34,153 nt of DNA from an uncultured Oscillospiraceae bacterium (GCA_947587025.1 CANPXW010000018.1:1-34153); one strand, 5' to 3'; positions 6,333-16,060 are shown, counted from the first letter of the stretch. A program made the numbers and translations. The notes: generated by a model from the sequence alone, not told the origin.

Positions 6333-7391
6333 TTAAGTGTGGGCTACGGTCGTGCCGCAGAATTTGTAATCAGCGCCGTAGCTGGTGGCCTTGACCTCAG
6401 CCTGAGCGGTGATACCTGAATGTAGATTGCCGTGCGCGGCGGCCTCCGGGAATAACCCGGAAACCCCTTTATCGCCGCTGGCAGCGTGTTTGTGGCCGTA
6501 GATGGTACTTTCTTCGGTGGCCCCGATAACGGCCCCAAAATCAAGCCTCTGGCCCTGTGTTGCGATGCCCGGCGTTGTGCCTGCCAGCTCCCCGGCTTCA
6601 TCCGCCTGCCGGTAGTCCGTGAGCTGGGTGCTGCGGCCAGCCTCGACCGCAACGTCCACACGGCTGAGGCTCCCGTGCATGGCGATGTCAGGGTACACGC
6701 CGGAGATTTCCCGGTCTTTGTCTGCCTGCCGGTAGCCGGTGACTTTGTTCCGGCGGTCGGCCTCGACGACTACTTCCACATGATTGAGGTCGCCATGCAG
6801 AGTGATGTCCGGCTTCGTCCCGGTAAGGTCATAGCTGAAACGGTAGTGCTTCCGGCTGGCCCCGACGACGACGGCCCGCTTATAGACCACCGCCGCAATC
6901 CAGTTGATATGCGCCGGGATTTTCTTGCTCAACAGCAGGCTGATGTCGGACATATAGAGGGTGTCCACGTCGCCGCGCTGGATGTAGATGTAAAGCGTGT
7001 TGTTCCGTTCCTCGTCGGACGGTTCAAAAACCATGTCCACGTCCGCCCCGGTGTAGCTCTTTATCATTTCCTTGAGCATGGAGGCGGAAACCTTTCCGAA
7101 CCCGACGAAGAATGATTTCACCAGCCTGCGGCGTTCCTCCAATGAGCGCTCTTTGTCGAGGCCGATTTGCAGGAACAGTTCAAGCCGGGACAGCGTTTCC
7201 TCGTCCATGTCGTCGATGAAACTGTTCTGATAGACCCTTTCGATGTCGTCCTGCATCATGTCGGCCAGATGGCCGTGCGCGTGGAGGATGGCGACCATTT
7301 CAAGGACTTCCCGGTAAAAGCGCGGGTAGTAGGTTATCAATTCCTCGTAGCAGTCCGGCCAGTAGTAGTCATAGAATTTGATTTTGCTCAT
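6333..7391 (-). CDS. XkdU-like (DUF2313-type) tail protein with C-terminal repeats
   Basis: 352 residues. Residues 1-170 fit the DUF2313/YmfQ-XkdU family that follows baseplate protein J in contractile tails (PRFYREVLEMVAILHAHG; LQIGLDKERSLEERRRLVKSFF; IPAHINWIAAV). The part after residue 173 is not in short family members. It consists of about four units of 40 residues, marked by a recurring P-x(4)-HG motif and G-Y-R-Q-A-D segments. It overlaps the XkdT gene by ATGA. The head part probably caps the baseplate wedge, while the repeats may extend outward as a fibre-like arm. Confidence 0.8.
   Translation of the reverse strand: MSKIKFYDYYWPDCYEELITYYPRFYREVLEMVAILHAHGHLADMMQDDIERVYQNSFIDDMDEETLSRLELFLQIGLDKERSLEERRRLVKSFFVGFGKVSASMLKEMIKSYTGADVDMVFEPSDEERNNTLYIYIQRGDVDTLYMSDISLLLSKKIPAHINWIAAVVYKRAVVVGASRKHYRFSYDLTGTKPDITLHGDLNHVEVVVEADRRNKVTGYRQADKDREISGVYPDIAMHGSLSRVDVAVEAGRSTQLTDYRQADEAGELAGTTPGIATQGQRLDFGAVIGATEESTIYGHKHAASGDKGVSGLFPEAAAHGNLHSGITAQAEVKATSYGADYKFCGTTVAHT
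6372..6875 (-). repeat. Four to five 40-residue protein repeats (XkdU-like gene)
   Basis: Encodes residues about 173-340. The HG (or QG) pair recurs at residues 199-200, 239-240, 279-280 and 320-321, a spacing of 40, 40 and 41. GYRQAD and DYRQAD recur at 219 and 259. The nucleotide repeats are diverged, so this is an old duplication rather than a recent expansion. Confidence 0.7.
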
Positions 7392-8497
7392 GTGACTGCC
7401 ACCTCCCCGACGACAGGAACATCATCCTCGCCCGGCGTGATGTTTTCGGCCTTGCCGTTCAGGGTCAGCTCACTGTAATCAAGGACGGAGTGCAGCCCGC
7501 TGATGATGGCCCCGACCTGAGAGAGCCGGACGACGGTATCTTCCGCGTCGTTGGCGCTGAGTACCATGTCCCTGAAATGCTCCTCGATGGCCGCTTTCGC
7601 CTCCTGTGCTGCCGTGTCGGTGCTGCCCCCGGACCGAAGCTGCGCCTTGAACGCCACATTGACGGTGAGGGCCGTCGCAGCCGCCGCCGTGAAGTGTGCG
7701 CCGAGGTTCGCCACGCCCTCGCCCAGACCGTCGCCAACGGTGTAGACCTTGCCGTTGACTTCGGCGGTGTAGCCCTTTGTGGCCGGGTCGATGTATTCCT
7801 GCACTTCCCTGACCTTTTCCTCGGAGCAGGGCTTTCCTACGCCGTCGATAAGCACCGCCTTGACGGTGTTCGGGCCGTTCCATAGCGGATAAATCCGCGC
7901 CCTGCCGATGCCGTCCACGCTCTCGCACCATGTCTTATAGTGCTGCTTGTTCCCGTTTTCGGCTGGCCCGGCGATTTTCTCCTGAACCCGCTGCCGGAGG
8001 CTGTCGTCGCTCTCCGCGTCGGTGCCGTTCTCATAGATGGCCCCGAACGTGGCAGATTCCAGCCCCTCGATGGTGTTGACCGGCACCGCGTTCGTCCCGG
8101 CGTAGACGTTGTTCCCCTCGATGCCTGCGACCTCCGCTTCCAGATAGAGCGTCCCGGTTTCCTCGTCCTCTTTCAAGATGAAATACTGCCCGTCGGTGTA
8201 GAACCGCTCTCCGAGCTGAGGCGTTACCCCGGTAAACGATACCCGGTACTTCGCTTTCGTGGCCTGCAGGCGTTCAATGCCGTACTCCCCGGCGCGGAGG
8301 TCGAGCGCGTCCCCGGTCGCCGTTGCAACGCTGGTCATTTCCACGATTAAGTCCAAATCCGTGTAGAGCTTTGCAATCTTGATACAGATGCCGGAAACCG
8401 CGTCAAAGAAGATGCTGCCCTGCCGGGTGTCCACGCCCTCCGGCGCTCCGCTTAAAACGTCGGCCATCAGGATTTCATAAGTCATTCCCTCGAACAT
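7388..8497 (-). CDS. xkdT: Baseplate protein J-like (XkdT)
   Basis: 369 residues, baseplate_J family, the wedge protein that links the baseplate centre to the fibres in contractile tails. Typical parts are the N-terminal region with VDTRQGSIFFDAVSG, the central GIERLQATKAKYRVSFTG strand region, and EDTVVRLSQVGAIISG near the end. The ATG at 8497 overlaps the preceding stop (TGATG) and has AAGGAGG 7 nt upstream. The order XkdR, S, T, U is that of PBSX. Confidence 0.92.
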   Translation of the reverse strand: MFEGMTYEILMADVLSGAPEGVDTRQGSIFFDAVSGICIKIAKLYTDLDLIVEMTSVATATGDALDLRAGEYGIERLQATKAKYRVSFTGVTPQLGERFYTDGQYFILKEDEETGTLYLEAEVAGIEGNNVYAGTNAVPVNTIEGLESATFGAIYENGTDAESDDSLRQRVQEKIAGPAENGNKQHYKTWCESVDGIGRARIYPLWNGPNTVKAVLIDGVGKPCSEEKVREVQEYIDPATKGYTAEVNGKVYTVGDGLGEGVANLGAHFTAAAATALTVNVAFKAQLRSGGSTDTAAQEAKAAIEEHFRDMVLSANDAEDTVVRLSQVGAIISGLHSVLDYSELTLNGKAENITPGEDDVPVVGEVAVT

Positions 8498-8904
8498 CAA
8501 ATCACCTCCTTTATCTCGGTTTCGCCGTAGATGGTGTCGGCCTTGAAATAGATGTATGCCTGATTATCCATGAACTCAAAATCGAAGTCGTGCACGCCAA
8601 GAACCCGCGTGTCCGGCTTGAGGCAGTCTTTTATAAACCCCTCGGTGGCCGCCCGGATATATTCATAGCTTGCGTCCTTTGCGATGAAAGCGTCCTCGAT
8701 TTCGCTGCCGTACTGGTTATCGTAAATCAGGCACTTGAACCGGGGCGTGATGATGGCTTTTCGGATGGCCTGCTCGACCGCCGTTAAGCCGTCCACCATG
8801 CCGACGATGCGCCCCGCGTCAAGGTCTAAACGGTAGGTGAGGGACGGCTGTTCTTCCGCCTCCGTGACCGTTTCGACCGGTATCGGAATATAGGTTTCTG
8901 GCAT
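8497..8904 (-). CDS. xkdS: XkdS-like (DUF2634, gp25-like) baseplate protein
   Basis: 135 residues of the DUF2634 family, related in role to the T4 gp25 lysozyme-like wedge protein. Visible family features are TYRLDLDAGRIVGMVDG, AVEQAIRKAIITPRF, and YGSEIEDAF in the middle. The gene lies between XkdR and XkdT, 15 nt after XkdR and sharing one base with XkdT. An ancestral enzymatic activity is not expected. Confidence 0.9.
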   Translation of the reverse strand: MPETYIPIPVETVTEAEEQPSLTYRLDLDAGRIVGMVDGLTAVEQAIRKAIITPRFKCLIYDNQYGSEIEDAFIAKDASYEYIRAATEGFIKDCLKPDTRVLGVHDFDFEFMDNQAYIYFKADTIYGETEIKEVI

Positions 8905-8919
8905 GGCCGCATCCCTCCT

Positions 8920-9294
8920 TTATACCCTGTCCAGAATGTAATATTGCTTCCCGTGGTTAAGGGAAAGCAGATGCACGATCTCCCCGGCCTTGAGGGCGTT
9001 ATGCACGACGATGGTTCCCCCGAACGCAAAGCTCGTAAGCCTGCTCCCGTCTGAGGTCGGCCCGGTGACATACGAGTGTTCCCCGCCCATCGACAGCTCA
9101 CAGCTCGTGGTGTAGTCTGTCAGATGGCGGGGAACGAACAGGCTGTTCTGGTATATCATGAGCTTGTCGTCGTTGACGGCCTGAATTTTCAGCGGGGATG
9201 TAGAAACGACCTTGCCCTGAATGACGGTCACTTCGCCGCCGGTCATGCCCTGAATAAGCTGCTTTATACTGGTTTTCTCGGTTTCTTCTGCCAT
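8920..9294 (-). CDS. xkdR: XkdR-like (DUF2577) baseplate or tail protein
   Basis: 124 residues, DUF2577 family. It has an OB-like beta pattern with GKVVSTSPLKIQAVNDD and the C-terminal GEIVHLLSLNHGKQYYILDRV typical of XkdR. The ATG at 9294 is preferred to the one at 9300 because GGAGG is then 8 nt away rather than 2. Probably part of the spike or hub region next to XkdQ. Confidence 0.85.
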   Translation of the reverse strand: MAEETEKTSIKQLIQGMTGGEVTVIQGKVVSTSPLKIQAVNDDKLMIYQNSLFVPRHLTDYTTSCELSMGGEHSYVTGPTSDGSRLTSFAFGGTIVVHNALKAGEIVHLLSLNHGKQYYILDRV

Positions 9295-9309
9295 GTGCAT
9301 CCCCTCCTG

Positions 9310-10542
9310 TTACTCAAACGTGCCGTCGTCCACCCAGCCGTAGACGTGCGTCCGGCTCCAATCCGTGGTTATGAGGTGCCACGGGTGCGCCTTGCCGGAG
9401 CCGTTCATAATGGTAATTTTTGCAGGCCCGGCCCCGACCTGATACCCTTTCGCCCCCGGATAGCTGGAAACGTAATGCGTGCCGCCCTTGAACTGGACGA
9501 CATCGCCGACCTTGTAATCCTTTTTCTTCTGTTCCTCGGTCTGCTCCTTTTCCGCCTTGTCCAAGTCCGTCGCATAGGTGAGCTTCAAGTTCATGGTGTG
9601 CATATTGTCGGCAAACGTGTGGGTGTCGCTGTCCACATAAAAGGTACGGGACAGCCCCAGCTCCGGGATGATGATAAACACCCCGATGCCGGAGACGACA
9701 TCCGGGATGCCGACCGCATCCAGCGACAAGGTGCGCTCCGGGGTTCCCTTTTCGGAAAGTATGCTGTCAATCAGGTCTTTGACCTGCGCGGTGGTGAGGC
9801 TTTCGTCCGGGGTGTCCACTTCCTGAAAGATGCCGATTTTCTTTTCCATGCCTGAGTTGCTTTTCTCGGCGACGGTGGTTCCCTCTTTGGAGACCATTTT
9901 CACCCGTGTCTTGATGTCCTCAATGCTTTTGGAGTAGGTATAGCTTTCAAGGTTCTGGCCTACCTCGATGACCCACTGCTTTATATTGTCCCGGCGCGTT
10001 ATTAGGCTCAGGGAGCCTTTTTCGCTGGTGATGTAGTGTCTTATCCCGGTCGCGTCAAAGTCCAGCGAGAGCGCGTCGCAGATGACATCAAAGGCCGTGG
10101 TCTTTGGTTTGGTAAGCTCCGGGATTCGGTAGGAGCATTTCGCCACGCTGCCGACCTGCAGGCCGAAGCGCGTACAGCAGTCCTTGAAAATATCGGAGGC
10201 GGTCTTATTCTCGTAGGAGAACGTGTCCTTGTTATTGGACAGGTAGATGCCGCAGTCGTAGGCCGTGATGTTCATCTTCTTTTTGTTGCTCTGGGTCGAA
10301 CTCATGATGATGCCCCGGAACAGCTCGGTGCCGGAGTAGGAAAAAATACATTGATAGCCCTGCTCTACGTCGATGCCGCTCCGGGCGTGCTTGTAGCCGT
10401 CGTCGTCAATGAGCGTGGCGGTAAGCGTGCGGGAGGCCGAGCCTTTCCGGCCTTTCCACTTGACCGATTCGACCAGCGATGAAATATCCGTGCCGGTGCT
10501 TTCCCCGTTCTTAAAAATGATAAGGCTGATTTTCCCGGCCAT
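9310..10542 (-). CDS. xkdQ: XkdQ-like tail hub protein with SH3-like C-terminus
   Basis: 410 residues. The main part resembles the XkdQ/late-control-D family that forms the tail hub (WKGRKGSASRTLTATLIDDD near the N-terminus; FSYSGTELFRGIIMSSTQ; DVICDALSLDFDATGI). After a Lys/Glu-rich linker (about 328-342) comes an extra segment of about 65 residues beginning VGDVVQFKGGTHYVSS and ending GWVDDGTFE, which looks like a bacterial SH3-type ligand-binding domain. Such a domain on the hub could bind cell wall. The gene follows XkdP after 13 nt. Confidence 0.87.
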   Translation of the reverse strand: MAGKISLIIFKNGESTGTDISSLVESVKWKGRKGSASRTLTATLIDDDGYKHARSGIDVEQGYQCIFSYSGTELFRGIIMSSTQSNKKKMNITAYDCGIYLSNNKDTFSYENKTASDIFKDCCTRFGLQVGSVAKCSYRIPELTKPKTTAFDVICDALSLDFDATGIRHYITSEKGSLSLITRRDNIKQWVIEVGQNLESYTYSKSIEDIKTRVKMVSKEGTTVAEKSNSGMEKKIGIFQEVDTPDESLTTAQVKDLIDSILSEKGTPERTLSLDAVGIPDVVSGIGVFIIIPELGLSRTFYVDSDTHTFADNMHTMNLKLTYATDLDKAEKEQTEEQKKKDYKVGDVVQFKGGTHYVSSYPGAKGYQVGAGPAKITIMNGSGKAHPWHLITTDWSRTHVYGWVDDGTFE

Positions 10543-10555
10543 GATTTCACCCCCC

Positions 10556-11212
10556 TTATGGAATCGTAAAAACCTGCCCCGGATAAATCAGGTTCGGGTT
10601 CTTGATTTTGTCCCGGTTGGCGTTGTAGATTTTGGTGTACTGGGAGCCGTTGCCATAATATTTCTTCGCAATATTCCACAAGCAGTCCCCGCTCTTTACC
10701 GTGTAGGTTCTGGGCTGCACGGTGTTGTCCACCCTCGGCTCCGTCTTTTGGACGGTGGCCTTTTTCTTCGGAATGTCCACCTTGACCTGCCGGACGGTGA
10801 TTTCCCGGTACTCCTTGAGGGTGATGCTGTACTGATACGTTCCGGGGTCGCCCCCGGCCTCGTAGTAGGTAAAATCCTCGATGGCCGCGTACATATCTAC
10901 CCCGCAGGATGTCACGATAAAATGCACCGGCTTGTCGCTGGCTTTCCAGTCGTTTATCTTCTGGATAAGGGACAGCGGCGAGGTCAGGCTCTTGACCTGA
11001 ACCCCCGGAAACGATGTCGCCGGAAAAAAGCTCGAAAAGGAAATTTGCAGGGCTGGGCGGCTCTGCAGTATTACGATTTCGCCCAGCCCCGCCACGTCAA
11101 TGGTGTCGTTATGGCTGCCGTTCTTGACCTCGAACGTTTCCGGGTGGACCGGGAGCTGAATCTTTTCCTTTTCCGCGTTGTGGGTAATCCACATTTCGTA
11201 CTTAGTAGTCAT
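10556..11212 (-). CDS. xkdP: XkdP-like tail protein with LysM domain
   Basis: 218 residues. A C-terminal LysM motif starts at [20 protein letters not shown] (about 167-186) and ends [11 protein letters not shown], a peptidoglycan- or chitin-type binding fold that here probably serves as a connector at the baseplate centre (compare T4 gp53-like LysM proteins). The N-terminal part has the family phrase [17 protein letters not shown]. It overlaps the end of the tape-measure gene by 11 nt, so translation is probably coupled. Confidence 0.9.
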   Translation of the reverse strand: MTTKYEMWITHNAEKEKIQLPVHPETFEVKNGSHNDTIDVAGLGEIVILQSRPALQISFSSFFPATSFPGVQVKSLTSPLSLIQKINDWKASDKPVHFIVTSCGVDMYAAIEDFTYYEAGGDPGTYQYSITLKEYREITVRQVKVDIPKKKATVQKTEPRVDNTVQPRTYTVKSGDCLWNIAKKYYGNGSQYTKIYNANRDKIKNPNLIYPGQVFTIP

Positions 11213-14200
11213 AGCTCAAGTCCCCCTCCTCATAGATTTCCGACTGGATAAGGTTCATCAGTACCGGCTTTAAGTGTTCCTGCAGGATGCTGAGAACCGT
11301 TTCCGTGTTCGCGCCGGAGCCTACGTCGATGCTGCCGCTCCCGGCAATTTCCAGAATGATGCGCTTGATTTGCTCCCCGGCGGTCATGCGGCTGCTTTCG
11401 CCCCTGCCCCCGGTGTCCGCCGTGATGTTGAGAGGACGGCGGCGCTCGTCCAGCGCGTTGATGATGCGGTCGGTTTCCTCGGTCGGGAACACGGTGCTGC
11501 CCTGCTGCCCGATGATAAGCTCAGGCCCGTTCTCCCCCGCGAGGTAGTACCCGGTGCTGTTGGTGGTGCCGTTGGCGTATGCTTCCGCCGCCCGGACAAT
11601 CAGCTCGTGGCCCTGTTCGCCAGCGACGAAAACATTCTCCGCGTTGGTGGTGCCGCGTGCGTGGCCCGGTGCAGACACGCCGACGTTGACCGTAGTCCGT
11701 GCGCTCGCAAGGGCGGCAGATACCTGGTCGGCGATGCTCTGGGCCGCCTGAACCGCCGCGCCCCCTGAGGTCCGTATCTGGTTCGCGTATGCGTCGATGG
11801 TAGCCTTTGCGGATGCAGATGCCTCGCTGTCAAGGTTCAGCTCGTCCACGGTGGTGTCCATCTTCTGCACCAGCTCGTCCATGGTGGCGTTGAAGTTGGT
11901 CTGCCAGTCTGCCGTTTCCGCCGCGATGGTTTCCCGCGTAGACTGGACTTCCCCGGCGGTGTTCGCCAGCTCCGCGACGGCCTCCGTGTTGCCGTTCTGG
12001 ATGGCCTCGACCATGGAATTGGCAAGCCCGGCGGCTTCCTCGCTGCCGTCCTGAACGTAGGACATGAGCAGGTCGTAATTCTCCTGCGTGATGCCGAGGT
12101 CTTCCGCTGAGGTATCTTTCAATACCTGCACGTTGGCGAGGTAGCTGTCCCAGTACGCAAGCTGGGAATCAAGCGCCGCCTGAGCGTTTGCGACGGTGGC
12201 GTTCATGTACTCCTCGCTGGTGGTGGATGCCTCGTCAAAGAGGCCAAACTGCCCCTCGAACGAAGATTTTGCCGCCTCATAGGCTTCATCGTAGGCCGCG
12301 CAAAGCTCCTCGATTTCCTCTTGCACCGACTGGTAGGCGGTGGCGGCTGCCTCCTCGTAGGACATGGTCTGTTCTGCGGCTTCCTCCTCCGCGTCGGCGA
12401 TGTCCTGCCACTGCTGTTCTATCTCGGCAATCGTAGCGTTGTTTTCGGCCTCCGCAGCCTGCAAATCCTCAAGGGCCGCCTGATATGCTTCGAGGTCGTC
12501 CCATTCGCCGCCCGTCCAGAAATGCGTCCACCCGGACATATTATCCATGCGCTCCTGCTCAAGAGCGATGTTCTCCTGAGCCTTTGCGATTTCGTCCGTG
12601 AGTTCCTGCCGCTTCTGTAATGCCTGAATGTAGGTGTCCTCCGCCTCTTGTAGACGCTGCTGCTCCGCCTGCTGTTCGCAGGCCCGTTTCATCGCGTCCA
12701 CCATGCCCTCGGTGTTCTCAGTGACAGACTCGATGCTGACACCAAGCTCCGGGTAAGCGGTGGCGAGTTTGTTCGTGAGGGCTTCCAGTTCCTTTTGCTC
12801 GACGGCTGTCCGGTTGCTCTGGGTAGCCAAGTCCTGCAGCTTTTGGATAAGGGACAGCGCCCCGGTTTCCTCGGTGTTGATGGAGGTTATATTCTGGTCG
12901 TACTGGGAGGACAGCTCGCTGGTGCTGGTGCAGAGGTTATCTACCTCGGCGGTAAATTCCTCCACGGTCTGCCGGTTGGCCTCGAACGAAGCGTTGAGGT
13001 CGTCCAGTTGGTACTTGAGCCGCAGAGCTTCCTCCGAGTTCTCGCCATACTTTGCGACCGCCTCCTCGTACTGGGAATTAAGGTCTTGTACTGCGTAATA
13101 CTGGTCGCGGGTGGCCGCCGTCATGCCCTCGGTTTCTCCCAAGTCCTCCTCAAAAGCGTCTATCAGGAAAAAGACCGCAGCGGTTACGGCTGCCACGGCT
13201 GCCGCGATTGCGGTCAGCGGCCAGATGGCGGCGGACAGTGTAGTCCCGAACAGGGCCGTTGCCGCCGTTGCGATGCCTGAGGCGATTTCATAGGCGGCGA
13301 ACGCTCCGACGGCTACTCCGAGGCCGACACCTATCGCGGTGATGGCCTTTGTAAATGCCGGATGTTCGTTCAGGAAATTTCCGATGCCCGCAACGATGTC
13401 CGCAAGCCCGCTCGATATTTTGTCAAGGGTCGGCTGCAGCGCCGAGGTAAATGCCGCCTCCATGCTGCGGTTTGCCTGATTCCATTTCTCGGACAGGGTT
13501 TGCGAGGTTTCCGCCGTTTTGGTAAGTGTCCCCTGAGCCGCGTCCATCGTGCTGTTGAACGTGTCGATGGAAACGGTTCCGTTCTGGATGGCGAGGGCAA
13601 GCTGCTGCCCGGCCCGGCTGCCGAATGTTTCCACGGCAAGGGCGGTCGCGTCGCTCTGGTTCTCCATCGTTGCTATCTGGGTGATGACTTCCTGCAGGGC
13701 GGTGTTCGCGTCCAGCCCGTCCTTGCTGAAATTGTTTACCGCCGTCCGCATGGCGGTGATGGCGGTCGTGGAGTTGATACCGGCCAGCTCGAAGTCGGCC
13801 AGCATCTGGATGGTGTTGTCAAGGGACAGGCCCGCGTTCTGGAATGAGGCCGCCCCGGTTATGAGGGTGCTGCTGAGGTTGTCCACGGAAATCCCGGAAA
13901 TCTGCCCCGCATAGGCGAGCTTGTCCATGAGGCTTTCCATGTCGGAAGCCTCAACGCCCCACTGGTTCATAACCTTTGTGACATTCTGGACGGAGCCGAC
14001 GACGTTCGTGCCGGTGATGTTGGCGTAGTCCATGAATTTGTTCGTCACGTCGGTGAGTTCGGACCCCGTGAGGCCCATCCGGGTATTGATTTCACCTATC
14101 GCGGAGGATATGCTGTCCATGTCCCCGCTCTTTGCGGTGGCGTAGACCTCCATCGTGGACTGCATGAGGCCGTCCAGAGCGTCGCCGCTTGCGCCGGTGG

Positions 14201-14858
14201 CCTTTACGACGGTACTCTCCGCCTCGCTGAAAGCGTCCACAAGTTCATAGGCGGCCTGAGCTATCTCCGTGACCTTTGCGGTGATGCCTGCGGCTGCAAG
14301 CGCCCCTGCGATGCTTTCTATCGCGTCGGTTCCCTTTTTCCCCGCGTCCTCGGATTTATCGGCGGCATCCTCCGTCTGTTTGCCAAGGTCTTCCTGAGCG
14401 TCGGCCAGCCTCCCGGCGGCCTGCTCTGCCTCCTGCATGGCCTGTTGTTCAGCTTCCAGAGCGTCGGCAGATTTGAGGCCCATGTCCACCAATTCCTCGG
14501 TGGTGTAGATGGCCTCAAGCGCCCCCTTGTCGTAGTTCCCCACCGCGTCAGTCCAGTAATCCGTCTGCTCCGCCGCTTTCTCGGCGGCGTTCTCGTATTC
14601 GCCGAAACTGTCCGCGAGGTTTTCCGCAGACGAGGCAGCATCCCCGGCGGCGGAGTTGATGTCCGCAATCGAGGTCGCCACCCCATCGGCGGAGGACACG
14701 GCAGAGGAAAGACCGCTTTCCATGTCCCCGAACGCGGAGTTCGCCGCGTCCCCGGCATCCTCGAAAGATGTCACCATCTGCTGGCCCCGGTCTGCCATAG
14801 ATGCCAGCTTGTCAGAAAGCTCGTCAATGAGCTTAAACCGGGCGGTTAAGTCAGCCAT
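11202..14858 (-). CDS. Tail tape measure protein
   Basis: 1218 residues, by far the longest gene, as expected of the tape measure that sets tail length. It is Ala/Glu/Asp-rich and mainly coiled coil at both ends, with three hydrophobic helices at about 500-570 that probably insert into the host membrane for DNA entry. Near the C-terminus are [21 protein letters not shown] and [13 protein letters not shown], phrases common in Firmicutes tape measures. By the usual scale of about 0.15 nm per residue the tail would be near 180 nm. It follows the chaperone frameshift product without a gap, the standard order. Confidence 0.95.
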   Translation of the reverse strand: MADLTARFKLIDELSDKLASMADRGQQMVTSFEDAGDAANSAFGDMESGLSSAVSSADGVATSIADINSAAGDAASSAENLADSFGEYENAAEKAAEQTDYWTDAVGNYDKGALEAIYTTEELVDMGLKSADALEAEQQAMQEAEQAAGRLADAQEDLGKQTEDAADKSEDAGKKGTDAIESIAGALAAAGITAKVTEIAQAAYELVDAFSEAESTVVKATGASGDALDGLMQSTMEVYATAKSGDMDSISSAIGEINTRMGLTGSELTDVTNKFMDYANITGTNVVGSVQNVTKVMNQWGVEASDMESLMDKLAYAGQISGISVDNLSSTLITGAASFQNAGLSLDNTIQMLADFELAGINSTTAITAMRTAVNNFSKDGLDANTALQEVITQIATMENQSDATALAVETFGSRAGQQLALAIQNGTVSIDTFNSTMDAAQGTLTKTAETSQTLSEKWNQANRSMEAAFTSALQPTLDKISSGLADIVAGIGNFLNEHPAFTKAITAIGVGLGVAVGAFAAYEIASGIATAATALFGTTLSAAIWPLTAIAAAVAAVTAAVFFLIDAFEEDLGETEGMTAATRDQYYAVQDLNSQYEEAVAKYGENSEEALRLKYQLDDLNASFEANRQTVEEFTAEVDNLCTSTSELSSQYDQNITSINTEETGALSLIQKLQDLATQSNRTAVEQKELEALTNKLATAYPELGVSIESVTENTEGMVDAMKRACEQQAEQQRLQEAEDTYIQALQKRQELTDEIAKAQENIALEQERMDNMSGWTHFWTGGEWDDLEAYQAALEDLQAAEAENNATIAEIEQQWQDIADAEEEAAEQTMSYEEAAATAYQSVQEEIEELCAAYDEAYEAAKSSFEGQFGLFDEASTTSEEYMNATVANAQAALDSQLAYWDSYLANVQVLKDTSAEDLGITQENYDLLMSYVQDGSEEAAGLANSMVEAIQNGNTEAVAELANTAGEVQSTRETIAAETADWQTNFNATMDELVQKMDTTVDELNLDSEASASAKATIDAYANQIRTSGGAAVQAAQSIADQVSAALASARTTVNVGVSAPGHARGTTNAENVFVAGEQGHELIVRAAEAYANGTTNSTGYYLAGENGPELIIGQQGSTVFPTEETDRIINALDERRRPLNITADTGGRGESSRMTAGEQIKRIILEIAGSGSIDVGSGANTETVLSILQEHLKPVLMNLIQSEIYEEGDLSYDY

Positions 14859-15505
14859 TTATCTGCCGCCTCCTTTCATCGAGATTGTGTCGCGCCGTTT
14901 CGGATGTTCGTCCTCCTCAAGCTCCGACGCTATATAAAAGAGCTGCATCCGGCGCGGCATGAATGCGAACTCCTCCGGGCGCAGTCCGTGGCGCTGCCAT
15001 AGGACCGAAGCCCAGTACGAATCGGAACCCTCGGAGCTTATAAGTTTTTTGCCGCTTCCAGCTCCTCGCCGTCATCGACCCCGGAAACGAGGCCCAGTGC
15101 CTGCATGACGATACGCATGACGTACTGGAAGTCGTCGGTTTTCGGGAATACCTTGAGGGGCATTTCCGTGACATCCACGCAGCCGTAGAAGTCCATCAGC
15201 TCCTTGTCTTTCAGGTCTGGGTACTGCAGGGCCTCCACAATCATGTGGCGGGAGGCGCGGGCGGAATCGCGTTCGGTTTTCCACACCACTTCCCCGTTGG
15301 CAATCAGCGGGTTGCCCTTTTTGTCGGTGGCGATGCTGCGGCGGCGGTATGCGTCATTGATACGCTGAATCTCGGCCTGAGAAAGAACCTTGATTTCAAA
15401 CTGGACGACGTTGCCGTCCTCGTCCTTGAAGCAGTCCGGGCCGGGTACGGTTACGATTTCCGGCTCGTCCTTACGCATGAAATATTTCAAATCCTTTTTT
15501 GCCAT
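14859..15505 (-). CDS. Tail assembly chaperone, -1 frameshift fusion product
   Basis: XkdN is read to the slippery site at 15050-15044, then continues in the -1 frame from 15044 to a stop at 14859-14861. The result is about 215 residues: 154 of XkdN plus 61 new ones. The added part starts LISSEGSDSYWASVLWQRHG and has a typical chaperone C-terminus (RPEEFAFMPRRMQLFYIASE). It has no start or ribosome-binding site of its own, and its stop touches the tape-measure ATG. Long-form chaperones made this way (as lambda gpGT) bind the tape measure during tail assembly. The frameshift is inferred from the heptamer and the frame layout. Confidence 0.8.
15038..15505 (-). CDS. xkdN: XkdN-like tail assembly chaperone, short form
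   Basis: 155 residues, acidic, of the XkdN family (KYFMRKDEPEIVTVPG; EIKVLSQAEIQRINDAYRRR). It acts in tail assembly and is probably not part of the finished virion. It lies between the tail tube and tape measure, as in PBSX. The ATG at 15505 follows AAGGAGG by 10 nt. The zero-frame stop TAA is 4 nt past the slippery heptamer. Confidence 0.88.
   Translation of the reverse strand: MAKKDLKYFMRKDEPEIVTVPGPDCFKDEDGNVVQFEIKVLSQAEIQRINDAYRRRSIATDKKGNPLIANGEVVWKTERDSARASRHMIVEALQYPDLKDKELMDFYGCVDVTEMPLKVFPKTDDFQYVMRIVMQALGLVSGVDDGEELEAAKNL
15044..15050 (-). other. -1 programmed frameshift heptamer A_AAA_AAC
   Basis: On the coding strand the sequence in frame is GCA AAA AAC TTA TAA. A_AAA_AAC matches the X_XXY_YYZ rule exactly in the zero frame and is one of the strongest known bacterial slippery sites. 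The -1 frame after it is open for 61 codons up to the tape-measure start. I see no clear strong hairpin downstream, although GCTCCGAG and CTTCGG segments could pair weakly. Confidence 0.8.
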
Positions 15506-15534
15506 GATGAATATTCCTCCTTAAAGTTTTTGAT

Positions 15535-15573
15535 AAAAAATGCCCCTCCATAGCCGGAAAGCTACAGAGGGGC
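15535..15573 (-). terminator. Intrinsic terminator between tail tube and chaperone genes
   Basis: A 13-bp stem (15542-15554 with 15561-15573, two G-T wobbles), loop of 6 nt, and six T residues on the coding strand directly after it. It lies between the tail tube stop and the XkdN ribosome-binding site, so it may reduce read-through from the highly expressed sheath and tube genes into the assembly genes. Confidence 0.82.
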
Positions 15574-15605
15574 TTGTGCTTACGATGCGCCCCGGCCTGC
15601 GCTGA

Positions 15606-16046
15606 TTAGACGATGCTGACCGCGTTGAACCCGATGCTGTCATCCACGACCTGACCGGCGGAATCCAACCGAGTGAGGGGCAAGTCCCCGGTGAGGACGC
15701 AGCCTACGCAGGTTACGGTATTCGCGCCGTTGGCCGCGTAGTAGTCGCTGTTCTCGTCGTTCATGATGCCCTGAATCGTGATTTCAGGGGTTGCGCCGCT
15801 GTTCAGATATTCCTTGATTTTGACCTCAAGCCAGTTCGTGGAGCGGCGGCGGGTGATGGTGCCGGTGATGGTATAGCCAAGCCAGCGGCTCGACTGACCG
15901 CGTTCGCCGAGCTGCCTGCCAGTCCAGACATCCGGCGTGAAATTGATAGTCGCATTGACGGAATCGAGGACTTCCACGCCGTCAATGAAAACCTTGCCCT
16001 CGCGCAAGGAAATCGGGTTTTTATTGTACTGCATGAGCTGAGACAT
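15606..16046 (-). CDS. xkdM: Tail tube protein (XkdM)
   Basis: 146 residues, usual length for the XkdM family of contractile-tail tube proteins. Family features are NPISLREGKVFIDGVEVLDS at the N-terminus and a central GYTITGTITRRRSTNWLEVK. Hexamers stack to form the inner tube around which the sheath contracts. It follows the sheath gene by 14 nt and is followed by a strong terminator. Confidence 0.95.
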   Translation of the reverse strand: MSQLMQYNKNPISLREGKVFIDGVEVLDSVNATINFTPDVWTGRQLGERGQSSRWLGYTITGTITRRRSTNWLEVKIKEYLNSGATPEITIQGIMNDENSDYYAANGANTVTCVGCVLTGDLPLTRLDSAGQVVDDSIGFNAVSIV

Positions 16047-16060
16047 ATTCCTTTACCTCC

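Noticed and set aside
6372-6875. Possible second DGR variable repeat in the XkdU-like protein
   Set aside because: The repeats there show no similarity to the TR at 3286-3404 and no Asn-rich or IMH-like end; they are ordinary internal protein repeats.
14917-15174. Separate small gene with its own ATG across the end of XkdN
   Set aside because: It has no ribosome-binding site and its upstream part is Arg/Ser-rich shadow sequence; the part after 15044 is better explained as the -1 frameshift extension.
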